64,000 nucleotides of DNA from Bog-756 sp963704615 (GCA_963704615.1 OY969923.1:3906001-3970000); one strand, 5' to 3'. Counted from the stretch's first letter, positions 8,811-16,866 are shown. Program-made: numbers and translations. Notes: generated by a model not told the origin, from the sequence alone.

Positions 8811-9411
8811 CCTGATAGCGCTGTTCCTTCCACGGATCGCCGCGGTCGTGGTAGCCGTTTCGCTCCCAGAACCCCGGTTCGTCGTGGTCCAGGACTTCCA
8901 GCCCGGAGACCCATTTTGCGCTCTTCCAAAAGTAGAGGTGGGGAACGAGAAATCGGGCCGGTCCACCGTGCTCTCTGGCCAGCGGTTGGCCCTCGTACTC
9001 CCAAACAACCCAGGCCTGGCCACCGGTGACATCAGCCAGCGGAAGGTTGGTCGTGTATCCGGTTTGGGACATGGCCAATACGTGGCTCGCCGAGGGTAAC
9101 GGCCGCGAGAGGGTGAGGAGTGTGTCAACCGATACACCCCGAAATGTGACTCCGAGCTTCGACCAAGTCGTGACACAGTGGATGTCCCCGGAGAAGCTTG
9201 AACCCGCGAGCGCGTGGATCTCGTCCCACGACCAGGTCATCGGCTGGTCAACCAGCCCGCCGATCGAGAACGTCCATGTGTCGGTGGAGAGCGTGGGCGT
9301 TGCCTCTGCGGTGAGGACCGGCCACTCTGCGCCCGCGTCATACTGGCCCGGCGGCAGGCGGGGATCGCGAGACGCTTTTCCGCGTCCTTGGAATCCTCGG
9401 GTGAAATTCAT
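8803..9411 (-). CDS. Sulfite-oxidase-fold molybdopterin-dependent oxidoreductase
   Basis: This 202-residue protein consists of the sulfite-oxidase molybdopterin domain alone, without cytochrome or dimerisation domains. The conserved cysteine expected to ligate molybdenum is in SGDIHCVTTWS, and the family blocks GVTFRGV, ARFLVPHLYFWKSAKW and GFWERNGYH are present. No Tat or Sec signal is visible, so it is probably cytoplasmic, unlike YedY (MsrP). It is the middle gene of a PPOX-Mo protein-flavin reductase operon. ATG 9411 gives a good N-terminus (MNFTRGF); a purine-rich GGGAGAG lies 17 bases before it, too far to be decisive. Substrate is unknown. Its position next to molybdate uptake genes supports cofactor dependence. 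Confidence 0.85.
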   Translation of the reverse strand: MNFTRGFQGRGKASRDPRLPPGQYDAGAEWPVLTAEATPTLSTDTWTFSIGGLVDQPMTWSWDEIHALAGSSFSGDIHCVTTWSKLGVTFRGVSVDTLLTLSRPLPSASHVLAMSQTGYTTNLPLADVTGGQAWVVWEYEGQPLAREHGGPARFLVPHLYFWKSAKWVSGLEVLDHDEPGFWERNGYHDRGDPWKEQRYQGD

Positions 9412-9454
9412 GGCGCCGTCGTCATCTCTCCCGAGTCCGGCACGGCTGATTTCA

Positions 9455-10012
9455 TCACCGGCCGGGGAGACCCGGAAGATCGCCGATGCTGGCGGCATTC
9501 TGTTGGGCCCAATAGTCCCTGATCCCCTCTGGTCCCTTTCGGCTGGACCATTCGTCCATCGTCGACCGGTGCTGTTCGAAGGACATGAGAGGCACGCCGT
9601 AACCGCAGGAGTCAGCGACCCGGCTTACGTCGACAACGATGACGGAACGCACGCCGACACCGTCTCCCCCTACGAGGTGCGTGGCCAGCTCGGCGAATTC
9701 GGGGGCATCGCGCGGGACCGGCCGCGCTCGTCCGTGGAGACGCACGATACGGGGTGGCCCGGCAAAGGCGCAGAACATGAGGACAATTCTCCCATTCTCC
9801 TGCAGGTGAGCAATGGTTTCGATCCCGCTACCCGTTTGGTCGAGATAAGCGACGGTCCGTTCGCCCAGGACAGCGAGTTCATCCCGATTGCCCTTCGGCG
9901 AACAGTTGATGAGACCGTCACGATCGAGGGGAGCCGTCGACACGAAAAAGACCGGTTGGGAGATCAGCCATTCCGCCAATCGTCCGTCAATACCTTCGTA
10001 CGTGCGGCCCAT
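9455..10012 (-). CDS. Pyridoxamine 5'-phosphate oxidase-family flavin/heme-binding-fold protein
   Basis: This 185-residue protein has the split-barrel PPOX fold: FVSTAPLDRDGLINCSPKG in the first strands, VAYLDQTGSGIET and NGRIVLMFCAF, then a C-terminal segment with SCGYGVPLM found in this subgroup. Such proteins bind FMN, F420 or heme and often have redox roles; true PNPOx activity is unlikely. I chose ATG 10012 (MGRTYEGID), where homologous sequence starts, over the ATG at 10129. It heads the operon with the molybdenum protein (44-base gap) and the flavin reductase. The functional link to them is inference. Confidence 0.82.
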   Translation of the reverse strand: MGRTYEGIDGRLAEWLISQPVFFVSTAPLDRDGLINCSPKGNRDELAVLGERTVAYLDQTGSGIETIAHLQENGRIVLMFCAFAGPPRIVRLHGRARPVPRDAPEFAELATHLVGGDGVGVRSVIVVDVSRVADSCGYGVPLMSFEQHRSTMDEWSSRKGPEGIRDYWAQQNAASIGDLPGLPGR

Positions 10013-10311
10013 CCCGCAATTATCGCATCCCGGCGGATCGAGGCAAATGGTGATGTTCAGACCCAGGGAGCGGCCGATTCGTCTGCCGTGACGGCGGTCG
10101 TGTTTGACCGTCGGTACGTGTATCAGCACAACACTTCACAGGAATGGGATGTACGGGTGGGGTAAGCGATCGGACACCGAGCGGTCACTTCTCGTCCCTA
10201 GACAGTCATGAGAGAACGAAAGCATGGCTCGTCATTGGGGGCGAGCGGACGGTCTCGATCGGACATTTCGGATTTATTCCTTGTCCCTGGCCAAACCCAA
10301 TTCCCGGAAGA

Positions 10312-10356
10312 GATTAGGGAGACTTGACGCAGGGTTTGAATAGTGTCCCAGTAGGT
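10312..10356 (-). pseudogene. Coding relic A (YWDTIQTLRQ segment)
   Basis: On the minus strand this stretch reads TYWDTIQTLRQVSLI and matches relic B near 15.9 kb at 34 of 42 bases; 11 of 14 residues are identical and four of the changes are synonymous third-position changes, which points to a formerly coding sequence. It lies in the 10013-10371 gap just after the stop of the TetR gene, in the same direction. No start and no longer homologous frame are apparent. The parent gene is unidentified. The rest of the gap shows nothing else I can name. Confidence 0.45.
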
Positions 10357-10371
10357 CCCCTCGGCCCGCGG

Positions 10372-11010
10372 TCAAGAGGTCGGCAGCAAGAGGAGAGTGA
10401 GGCTCTCCTCGAGCCAACGCTGGACGCGCGCTGCGGTCCACCCTCGCCGGCGCGTCAGGTACGCATAGGTCTCGGGATTCGCAAGCGCCGACACTCTGTC
10501 GGTCGCATCGGCGATCGATAGCCCATCACGAAGAGGTCCCCGGCTCGACAGCATTTTCACGAACGCGCGCAGCGACGCGTTGCGGCGTGCCTCGTCCTCG
10601 TCGATGAGCGGGTCCAACTCGGGGCTGACAGCAATCGCAGTGCGAAGCACAGCGTGGACCGGAGCGTTTCGCTCTAGAACGCCACGCATGATCCCGGCCG
10701 CCAGCCGCACTTGCTCTCGCTGGTCAGCAGCGGCAGCGACGGCCTGAACTTCGGGGCGGTCCAACAACGGCACGGGTGCGGCGTCACCGACAATCGACAC
10801 ATCGAGGTATGCCTCGAGAAGGTTCCGCTTGTTCTTGAAGCGGGCGTACACGGTTTCGACCGCGACGTCGGCCTCCGACGCCACGGCGTCGATCGTGGTC
10901 GCGGCATAGCCGCGCTCCACGAAGAGCTTGGCCGCAGCCTGGACGATGCGAAGCCGCGTCTCGGCGGCGCGACGAGCTCGCCGGTCACGCGGGGTCTTGA
11001 CATCGTCCAC
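10372..11010 (-). CDS. TetR/AcrR-family repressor
   Basis: This 212-residue protein has an N-terminal TetR helix-turn-helix (about 20-60: RLRIVQAAAKLFVERGYAA, ending in VETVYARFKNK) and a helical ligand domain ending ETYAYLTRRRGW, typical of a subgroup whose C-terminus recurs in the decayed copy near 15.5 kb. Start GTG 11010 lies just outside a perfect palindrome that it shares with the divergent VOC gene. By TetR precedent it represses itself and that gene until a small ligand binds. The ligand is unknown but may be the substrate of the VOC protein. Confidence 0.88.
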   Translation of the reverse strand: MDDVKTPRDRRARRAAETRLRIVQAAAKLFVERGYAATTIDAVASEADVAVETVYARFKNKRNLLEAYLDVSIVGDAAPVPLLDRPEVQAVAAAADQREQVRLAAGIMRGVLERNAPVHAVLRTAIAVSPELDPLIDEDEARRNASLRAFVKMLSSRGPLRDGLSIADATDRVSALANPETYAYLTRRRGWTAARVQRWLEESLTLLLLPTS

Positions 11011-11028
11011 CCCATCAGCGTATCGTTC

Positions 11029-11061
11029 CTTTATTGATACAGTGGTACTGTATCAATAAAG
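11029..11061. promoter_or_regulatory. Operator: perfect 15-bp inverted repeat between TetR and VOC genes
   Basis: Arms CTTTATTGATACAGT (11029-11043) and ACTGTATCAATAAAG (11047-11061) are perfect reverse complements around GGT. The element fills the 80-base gap between divergent starts and is AT-rich against its surroundings. Its length suits two TetR dimers. It must overlap both promoters, so one regulator can silence both genes. Confidence 0.85.
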
Positions 11062-11090
11062 TGACACACTAAGACAAAAGGGAGTTGGAG

Positions 11091-11633
11091 ATGGACGAGA
11101 GCATCAAGATTTCCGGCGTCAACCATGTCGCTCTCCGGGTGCGCGACGTCGAGACATCGGCCGGGTTCTACAAGGGCCTACTGGGCTTCACCGAAGACGT
11201 CGATCGGCCCATGGGCATCATGGCCCTCCTCCGGGCGCCGCTTTCCACGAACCATCACGACCTGGCATTGCTGCAGATTGGGCCAGACGCGGTCGACGAC
11301 AGCCCGCACTCCGTCGGCCTGTTCCACTTCGCGCTCGAGGTGGAGGCAATCGACGACCTCGTGACGGCTCGTGACCGCCTTGCCGCTGCAGGCTGCCTCG
11401 AGAGCGAGGCCGATCACGGTGCCACCAAGGCTGTGTACGGGCATGACCCAGACAACAACACCGTCGAGTTGACCTGGGTCCTGCCGCGGGCCGAGTGGGG
11501 CGACTGGGAATCATCAGCTCCCATCAAGGAGCCCGTGGACATCCGACAGGAGGCGCAACGCCGGCACGAGGCGGCGGTCAACGGCGTCATAGTCCGGAGA
11601 ACGGGAGCTAAGGAACCTATTCCAGCAGCGTGA
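11091..11633 (+). CDS. VOC-family (glyoxalase/extradiol dioxygenase-fold) protein
   Basis: This 180-residue protein has the vicinal-oxygen-chelate fold: GVNHVALRVRDVETSAGFYKGLLGF at the start (given here in part), HHDLALLQIG in the middle and GHDPDNNTVELTW at the end, which supply candidate metal ligands His and Glu. The family includes catechol dioxygenases, glyoxalase I and resistance proteins. SD AAAGGGAG (11077-11084) is six bases before ATG 11091; a TTG at 11085 is less likely. Single-gene control by the divergent TetR suggests an inducible catabolic or detoxifying step. The C-terminal 45 residues after TWVL extend beyond the core fold. Confidence 0.85.
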   Translation: MDESIKISGVNHVALRVRDVETSAGFYKGLLGFTEDVDRPMGIMALLRAPLSTNHHDLALLQIGPDAVDDSPHSVGLFHFALEVEAIDDLVTARDRLAAAGCLESEADHGATKAVYGHDPDNNTVELTWVLPRAEWGDWESSAPIKEPVDIRQEAQRRHEAAVNGVIVRRTGAKEPIPAA

Positions 11634-11639
11634 GGGCGG

Positions 11640-11667
11640 CTGGCGAAGGGTACGAATAGCGTCTCAG
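11640..11667 (-). pseudogene. Coding relic C (DAIRTLRQ segment)
   Basis: Read on the minus strand this stretch gives DAIRTLRQ immediately after an in-frame TGA where relics A and B have Trp. On the plus strand 17 of 21 bases match relic A. It begins just after the VOC stop. It is the most decayed of the three relics and carries no open frame of its own. Confidence 0.35.
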
Positions 11668-12051
11668 GCCTACGCACTGGTAGCGTGACGAAGTCGTTCT
11701 CGCGGCAGTTGTCTCGCCCACGGCGGCACATCCAGGCGTGTGAATGACCGAGGTGAGGAAGTTTCCATGACCGCCTCGTCGGCCCGAAGGTGGAGTCGGG
11801 GATCGAACTCTCGGATCGCGTAGCCCAGACTGCAAACACGGTAAAACCGGTTGAGTCGTGACTGACGCTGTCAACCACACCCAACCCGGCTGGGGGCTCC
11901 CCGGTATCGATGACATCTCCATCAGCTCTGACCGGAGCACTGCTCGGCAAAGTGCAGGGGCGGGGTATTAACCGTGACTGATAGGCACAGTGTTTGCACC
12001 AGCTTCAGTCCGTAAGTGCGAAACGGGACGTTGTTGGAGCACAACCGTGGA
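11668..12051. other. Gene-free interval
   Basis: This gap between the VOC gene and the end of the cyclase-ATPase gene has no open frame with family resemblance on either strand. I saw no strong terminator. Together with relic C it may be the debris of a lost gene or element. Confidence 0.4.
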
Positions 12052-14814
12052 TCAAAGGTCCCGTTTGATAGAGCCCTCCACTGTTGCTACCAGACTCAAC
12101 AACTCTCCCCTACTCAACGAGACTCTCGCGGAGCTGGCAGCCCCAATCCTGGCCCTATCGAGTTGGGACTGCACCCATAGCTGACCGGGCGACCCGATCC
12201 GAAATGGAGCAAGACGATCCTCCACATACGTCAGGAGGCACGCGGCCTCATCGACATGGTCGCTCTGGACGAACGCAAGAGCAAGAAGGCGCAGGGCCGA
12301 TTCGCTGACGTGTGGAGCATTCAACCGGTCGGCCAATCGAAATGCTCGAGAGACATAGCCCTCTGCGTTGGGCTCGCCGAGGCCTATGAGGGTCCATCCC
12401 CTCATGAGTGAGAGCCACATTTCAGACGTACCTGTCACCTTGAAGACGTCCGGCCGGGAGTCGATGACCCTCTTACTGGCCTCGAAATCCGGGCCGCTCC
12501 GGAGATTCAGGTAATTGGCGGCGACAGTAGTGACTGCGGCGCTAATGTTCAGCGGGCTTCCAGAAATCTCAGCTCGCCTAAGAGCTTCCGCAGCGACAGC
12601 GGCGCTCTCTTCGGATCTGTCAAGGCTGGAGAGTGCCGAAGAGCGCATGAGGAGTGCAGTCACCTGAGGCCCGAAACTTTCCGCACTTTCTGCTATTTCA
12701 GTTGCGCGCTCTGCAGCCGGCAGGACGTCAGCAAATCGGCCAGTCATGACAAAGACCGACGCACATGCAACTCCCTCCCACGCGGAGCGCTGTAGTCCAG
12801 CGCGATCCGCCAGGACCCGGCTGGCCTCTGCGAGGCGGAACGATTCCGCAAAGTCACCGAGAGACTGGCCTTCTAGGAACGCATGCTCGCCAAGTACCGC
12901 CACCACTTCCTCAATGGGGACTTCTGATTCATGCTCGACGACCTGCCGACGCCAGTCAGCGCCGTCGACAGGAGCCTCCTGATGGGCCAACAAGAAGGTT
13001 TGCCGACACAGCGCGGTCAGTTCGACCCAGTTATTCAGGTCGACGCACCAGGTGGCTGCCGCCCGAAGATTGTCGAGCTCCGCAACCAGGGTCGCAATAG
13101 CCGAGTAGAAGTGGGCATCGAGCAGATCTGGCCCGATTCGCTCGGCGAGTGCGAGGAAGTGTCGAGCGTGTCGTTCCCGAGTTGCTTCCGTCTCCCCGGT
13201 CTCGGCGAGTCGATCTGCAGCATATTGACGCAACGTTTCGAGCAGCCGATACCGTCCGAGCTCGGGGTCGTATTGGACAAGTGACCGGTCAACCAGTCGG
13301 AGCATGCAGTCGACGACGTCTTCAAGCATCTCGTCCCCAGCCGCAACCGCTTCAGCAGCGTCCAGTCCGAACGAAGCAGGAAACACGGCCAAGCGTCGAA
13401 AGACGGTCTGATCTTCTTTAAGGAGTAGATCGTGCGACCACGAGACGGTGGCCGCGAGGGTTCGGTGGCGTTCCTGTGCTCGACGAGATCCTCCGCTCAG
13501 AAGTCGAAATCTCTCGTCCAATCGTCGGGAAATCTCATCTGCCGGCATGGACCGCATCCGGGCGGCAGCCAACTCGATGGCCAACGGGATCCCATCTAAC
13601 CGTCGACAGATTTCGACAACCGACGCGACTGTGGTGTCTTCTAGCGTGAACTGATCGACCACTGCTGACGCCCGCTCAACAAACAGACGGACTGCAGGAG
13701 TGTCGAGTGCCTCCTCCGGGGTGGCATCTCCCTTGGCGATTACCAGGGACGAGACTCGACGCACTATCTCGCCATCAAGGCCAAGCGGTTCACGGCTTGT
13801 AGCGATTACGTGGACGTCGGTTGTCGCCTCGAGCAACGCATCTACCAGGTCTGCGACATCGCTTATGATGTGCTCGCAATTGTCCAACACGATGACCATG
13901 CGCCGGTCAGATAGATACTTCACCAGCGCGTCGGAATCGGTCACGGGAGCCCGGATAGCGGATGCAGTCGCTACTGGAACCTCCGATCCGTCAGACACCG
14001 GCGCCAGATCCACCAGCCAGCACCCGTCCGCATAGTCAGGAGCGATGGCTGCACCCACTCCGAGGGCCAATCGGGTCTTCCCCACCCCGCCCACTCCCGT
14101 GAGGGTCACCAGTCGCTCTCGTCCAGCGAGGGCTGCCAAGACCTTCACCTCTTCGGAGCGACCGATCAATTCGGTTCGGGCCGTCGGTAGGTTGGTCGGC
14201 ACGGCATCGACCGACCTCAGTGGAGGGAACGTCCCGTCGCCGACTTGGAACACCTGTACGGCCGCCGATAGATCCCGGAGGCGATGTTCACCCAAGCCGT
14301 GCAGTCCGACCATGCCGTCGACTAAGTCTGCCGTCGACCGGGAGCACACAATCTGACCACCATGTGCCGTGGCCATGAGTCGGGCCGCTCGATTGACGGT
14401 TGTGCCGAAATAGTCACCATCCCGCTCGGCCGCCTCACCAGTGTGCAGGCCCATGCGCACCCGGATTGCCACTCCCTCTGGCCAGGACTCCTCGCCAAGC
14501 TTCTCCTGAGCTGTCGTAGCCGCAGCCAACGCATCGCCAGCCCGATCGAAAGCCACGGCGAATCCGTCACCACCAGTGGCGAACACATACCCCGAGTGTT
14601 CGTCGATCGACGACCTGAGGCAATCATCGTGGCGCTCCAATGCTCTCCGCATCGCGTCCGGGGAAGCCTCCCACTGGCGAGTCGAGCCCTCGACATCGGT
14701 GAAAAGGAACGTCACCGTCCCAAATGGTCGCTGGACTCCGGCCGCCGCCCTCACAGCCCCCAAGCGTATGCGACCAGAAGACGGGGACCGCAAGTGGATG
14801 TGCGCCGCGATCAA
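12052..14814 (-). CDS. Class III adenylate/guanylate cyclase - STAND ATPase - TPR regulator
   Basis: This 920-residue protein combines three modules. Residues 30-200 form a class III nucleotide cyclase with FTDVEGST (metal Asp40), TGGDGF (Asp83) and NRAAR (Asn141, Arg145), so the main catalytic residues are present. Residues about 215-560 form a STAND/NB-ARC ATPase with Walker A GVGGVGKT (240-247), Walker B VIVLDNCEH and the GIPLAIELAAARM motif. The remaining ~350 residues are helical repeats of TPR type. Such proteins are common in actinobacteria and may act as ligand-triggered switches making cAMP; no DNA-binding domain is present here. The start is uncertain: ATG 14814 adds an unconserved basic leader of about 28 residues. 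A truncated paralogue lies divergently at 15044. Confidence 0.88.
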   Translation of the reverse strand: MIAAHIHLRSPSSGRIRLGAVRAAAGVQRPFGTVTFLFTDVEGSTRQWEASPDAMRRALERHDDCLRSSIDEHSGYVFATGGDGFAVAFDRAGDALAAATTAQEKLGEESWPEGVAIRVRMGLHTGEAAERDGDYFGTTVNRAARLMATAHGGQIVCSRSTADLVDGMVGLHGLGEHRLRDLSAAVQVFQVGDGTFPPLRSVDAVPTNLPTARTELIGRSEEVKVLAALAGRERLVTLTGVGGVGKTRLALGVGAAIAPDYADGCWLVDLAPVSDGSEVPVATASAIRAPVTDSDALVKYLSDRRMVIVLDNCEHIISDVADLVDALLEATTDVHVIATSREPLGLDGEIVRRVSSLVIAKGDATPEEALDTPAVRLFVERASAVVDQFTLEDTTVASVVEICRRLDGIPLAIELAAARMRSMPADEISRRLDERFRLLSGGSRRAQERHRTLAATVSWSHDLLLKEDQTVFRRLAVFPASFGLDAAEAVAAGDEMLEDVVDCMLRLVDRSLVQYDPELGRYRLLETLRQYAADRLAETGETEATRERHARHFLALAERIGPDLLDAHFYSAIATLVAELDNLRAAATWCVDLNNWVELTALCRQTFLLAHQEAPVDGADWRRQVVEHESEVPIEEVVAVLGEHAFLEGQSLGDFAESFRLAEASRVLADRAGLQRSAWEGVACASVFVMTGRFADVLPAAERATEIAESAESFGPQVTALLMRSSALSSLDRSEESAAVAAEALRRAEISGSPLNISAAVTTVAANYLNLRSGPDFEASKRVIDSRPDVFKVTGTSEMWLSLMRGWTLIGLGEPNAEGYVSRAFRLADRLNAPHVSESALRLLALAFVQSDHVDEAACLLTYVEDRLAPFRIGSPGQLWVQSQLDRARIGAASSARVSLSRGELLSLVATVEGSIKRDL

Positions 14815-15043
14815 GGTGGTGAGGGTGTGCCACCATGCTCAGCAACCTTGCCCAGAGGGCGTACCACCTAACCCCTCCTAGCCTTGAGAGTCACCCCGAC
14901 TGACCGCGGACGGCTCGCTCCTTGAAGGGAACCCCGCCACAAGCCACAAGCGAGCACAACATCGAAGTCCCGGGAACGGAAGCGGCCGGAAGCCGGACAG
15001 CAGGGCAAGGGCAGGCCGCGGCGGTCCGTGCAAAGCTTTGATC
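14815..15043. other. Divergent intergenic region between two cyclase genes
   Basis: About 230 bases separate the intact cyclase-ATPase gene from the truncated cyclase copy. No clear palindrome, RNA gene or coding frame is seen. A promoter for the intact gene should be here. Confidence 0.35.
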
Positions 15044-15361
15044 ATGGCGGCGGCCCCCACCGGAACAGTCACCTTCCTCTTCACCGACGTCGAGAGTTCG
15101 ACCCAGCTTTGGGAGCGAGCTCCTGACGCTATGAGGTCGGCCCTGGCCCGCCACGACGACATCGTGCGCCGGGCAATCGACGCTCACGGCGGCTACGTGT
15201 TCTCTACCGGCGGAGATGGATTTGCCGCTGCCTTTCAGCGAACGACATCGGCCGTTGAGGCTGCTGCCACCGCCCAGCGCGAGCTGGGGGCTCAGGCTTG
15301 GCCTGGCAACATCGGCCTGCGGATCCGGATGGGGATCCACACCGGCGAATGCGCGAACGGC
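15044..15361 (+). pseudogene. Truncated class III cyclase (5' half only)
   Basis: The frame from ATG 15044 gives MAAAPTGTVTFLFTDVESST and continues through TGGDGFAAAF to RMGIHTGEC, about 60 percent identical by eye to the intact cyclase-ATPase nearby. Homology stops abruptly near 15350-15361, just before the catalytic Asn/Arg block, and the frame runs into nonsense ending at 15421. From 15362 a different frame carries TetR sequence. The result cannot be an active cyclase. The upstream TTG at 15038 is a less likely start; no ribosome site is seen. Confidence 0.8.
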
Positions 15362-15850
15362 GGTCGACACCATCTACTCCACCTTCGGGACAAAGTCCGC
15401 CTTGATGATGGCGGTGATTGACGTTGCCATCGTGGGCGATGACGACGAGGCCGCCATGGTCGATCGGCCCGAGTTCGCCCTTTCGCCAAAGGACGGAGAA
15501 TCGATCGCCTGCGGACAGGAGTGCATTTCACCGTCGGTGTGTACCAACGGTCGGTGCCGATACTGAAGGCCCTGCAAGAGGCGGCCGCCAGTGATGAAGC
15601 GGCTCGGGTTCGACTGACCCAGTACGACGAGGATCGTCGTGAGGTGACGGCCGCCGGTCTTGTGCTCATCCTTGGATGCGAACCTCCCAACGACGTGGTC
15701 GATGCCATCTGGGCTCTCGTCAGTCCCTCGGACTACACCTATCTCACCGAAGGCAGGGGCTGGTCTATCGAAAAAACGGAGGCCTGGCTGGTGCAGATGT
15801 GCAGCGCCGCCATCGGAAACCATGGCCGCTCGGCCGGGAGCGGGCAGTGA
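15356..15850 (+). pseudogene. Decayed TetR-family gene lacking its 5' end, with a frameshift
   Basis: One frame from about 15356 reads AVDTIYSTFGTKSALMMAVIDVAIVGD then DRPEF, matching the helix-turn-helix end and linker of the TetR protein at 10372-11010 (VETVYARFKNK, DVSIVGD, DRPE). The match then continues in another frame from about 15485 (RRIDRLRTGVHFTVGVYQ) to SDYTYLTEGRGWSIEKTEAW and a stop at 15850. So the gene lacks its DNA-binding start and carries a frameshift near 15480-15500. It is joined directly to the cyclase fragment, evidence of a deletion or recombination between two neighbouring genes. Confidence 0.8.
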
Positions 15851-15869
15851 GATCGCTCGGCCGGGAGCC

Positions 15870-16260
15870 GCGCCGGAAGCGACCTCACAGATGAGGGAGG
15901 TTTGTCGGAGGGTTCGAACGGTGTCCCAGTAGGTCCGCGCTGTGATGTCGAGAGACATTCGGGGCCGATGTGTCAAGACATCGTCGACCGGCGAAACCCG
16001 CTGGTCAGGCCTGTGGATGGTGGTCCCGGATGGGATCGAGAGCAGGTCGGCGCAGCGGGATCCGTTGTGGCTGACGATTTCGACCTTGCCGCCGTAAAAG
16101 AACGTGGCCATGCGCCAACCCTTGGAGGCGGCCCCGATCCTGATGTGTGCCGCCGTCTCGACCTTGTCGAACCGAAGACGGTGGCCGTCTGCTCCTCTCG
16201 CCGCCTGGTCGAACCTCGTTCTCCACCCACAGGTGGAGAACGAGGAATGCCGAATCCACC
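15870..16260 (-). pseudogene. Coding relic B, longest copy of the YWDT-LRQ sequence
   Basis: The minus-strand frame through here contains, in order, RLRFDKVETAAHIRIGAAS, KGWRMATFFYGGKVEIVS, LLSIPSGTTIHRPDQRV and RTYWDTVRTLRQTSLI. The composition reads like real protein, and the last segment recurs in relics A and C. The open frame continues both ways into sequence that is the shadow of neighbouring genes, so its limits are uncertain. I cannot name the family; a transposon-encoded or regulatory protein is possible. It separates the cyclase/TetR pseudogene from the two-component operon. Confidence 0.4.
16214..16245. terminator. Perfect 14-bp hairpin upstream of the two-component operon
   Basis: Arms CCTCGTTCTCCACC (16214-16227) and GGTGGAGAACGAGG (16232-16245) pair perfectly around loop CACA. 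A second inverted repeat follows (CGGGCCG 16276-16282, CGGCCCG 16296-16302). There is no T-run, as is usual for high-GC terminators. The hairpin may terminate leftover transcription from the pseudogene or form part of the 5' leader of the operon starting at 16344. Confidence 0.6.
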
Positions 16261-16343
16261 TGCCGATCCCACCTACGGGCCGATTCGCCCGAAGCCGGCC
16301 CGTGTGACGGTTGATAGGTACCCAAAAAGGAAAGGTGGTTGCC

Positions 16344-16865
16344 ATGCCAACCGACGTTCTCATTGTCAATATCGCCGTGCTCTTCGCGGTGCTCGAAGCT
16401 GATCTCGGTCGGCGGAAGATCACCACCTTCCGCATCCTCCGGCCCCTGTTCCTCGCCGTGGTCATCATCCCACTCTTCATCGCCCACCCGGCCACCGCCG
16501 GAAATGGCGAGATCATCGAAATCGTCCTGGCCGGGCTGGGAGCGCTCCTCGGTGTGGTCGCCGCCGGTCGCCTCATGACGATCGGTTTCGATCACCCGTC
16601 GCAGAGGTGTGTGAGCACTGCCGGCGCCGCCTACGGGGCATTCTGGGTCGCGGTCATCGGGACCAGACTCCTCTTCACCTACGGCGCCAACCACTGGTTC
16701 AACACCCAACTCGGCCACTGGATGGCGACCAACGGGGTCAGCGTCGATGCCCTCACCGACGCACTGATCTTCATGGCTGTGGCCATGGCCGTCACCCGCA
16801 CTCTTCGCCTGGCCGTCGGCCGGACCCACGTGCGCCGCCAGTCCTCTCACGAGCTGGCGGTCTGA
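16344..16865 (+). CDS. Multi-pass membrane protein, first gene of a two-component operon
   Basis: This 173-residue protein has about five hydrophobic segments (for example VLIVNIAVLFAVL, LFLAVVIIPLFI, IVLAGLGALLGVVAAG) and no soluble domain. AAAGGTGG at 16331-16338 is well placed for ATG 16344; an upstream GTG/ATG extension is not supported. It is followed one base later by a DUF1453-like membrane protein, then by a histidine kinase and a LuxR regulator. Similar membrane-protein pairs precede HisKA_3 kinases in other actinobacteria, so it may act with the kinase in sensing a membrane signal, which is inference. The family has no assigned function that I recognise. Confidence 0.75.
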   Translation: MPTDVLIVNIAVLFAVLEADLGRRKITTFRILRPLFLAVVIIPLFIAHPATAGNGEIIEIVLAGLGALLGVVAAGRLMTIGFDHPSQRCVSTAGAAYGAFWVAVIGTRLLFTYGANHWFNTQLGHWMATNGVSVDALTDALIFMAVAMAVTRTLRLAVGRTHVRRQSSHELAV

Positions 16866-16866
16866 G

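Noticed and set aside
8088..9176. A single 362-residue protein covering the flavin reductase and upstream sequence
   Set aside because: The N-terminal 120 residues are the shadow of the sulfite-oxidase-fold gene in another frame. The reductase starts at GTG 8810.
9026..10165. 379-codon plus-strand frame
   Set aside because: It is antisense to the sulfite-oxidase-fold and PPOX genes, which have clear family blocks.
15909..15936. tRNA-like T-loop (GGTTCGAA) and conserved stem around repeated sequence
   Set aside because: No cloverleaf can be drawn and the repeated bases are explained better by a minus-strand coding sequence with synonymous changes. The short flanking inverted repeats differ between copies and may be chance.
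15374..16576. A complete 400-residue minus-strand gene
   Set aside because: Only the middle part looks like protein. The ends overlap the TetR pseudogene and the first membrane-protein gene in shadow frames, so I report only a relic.
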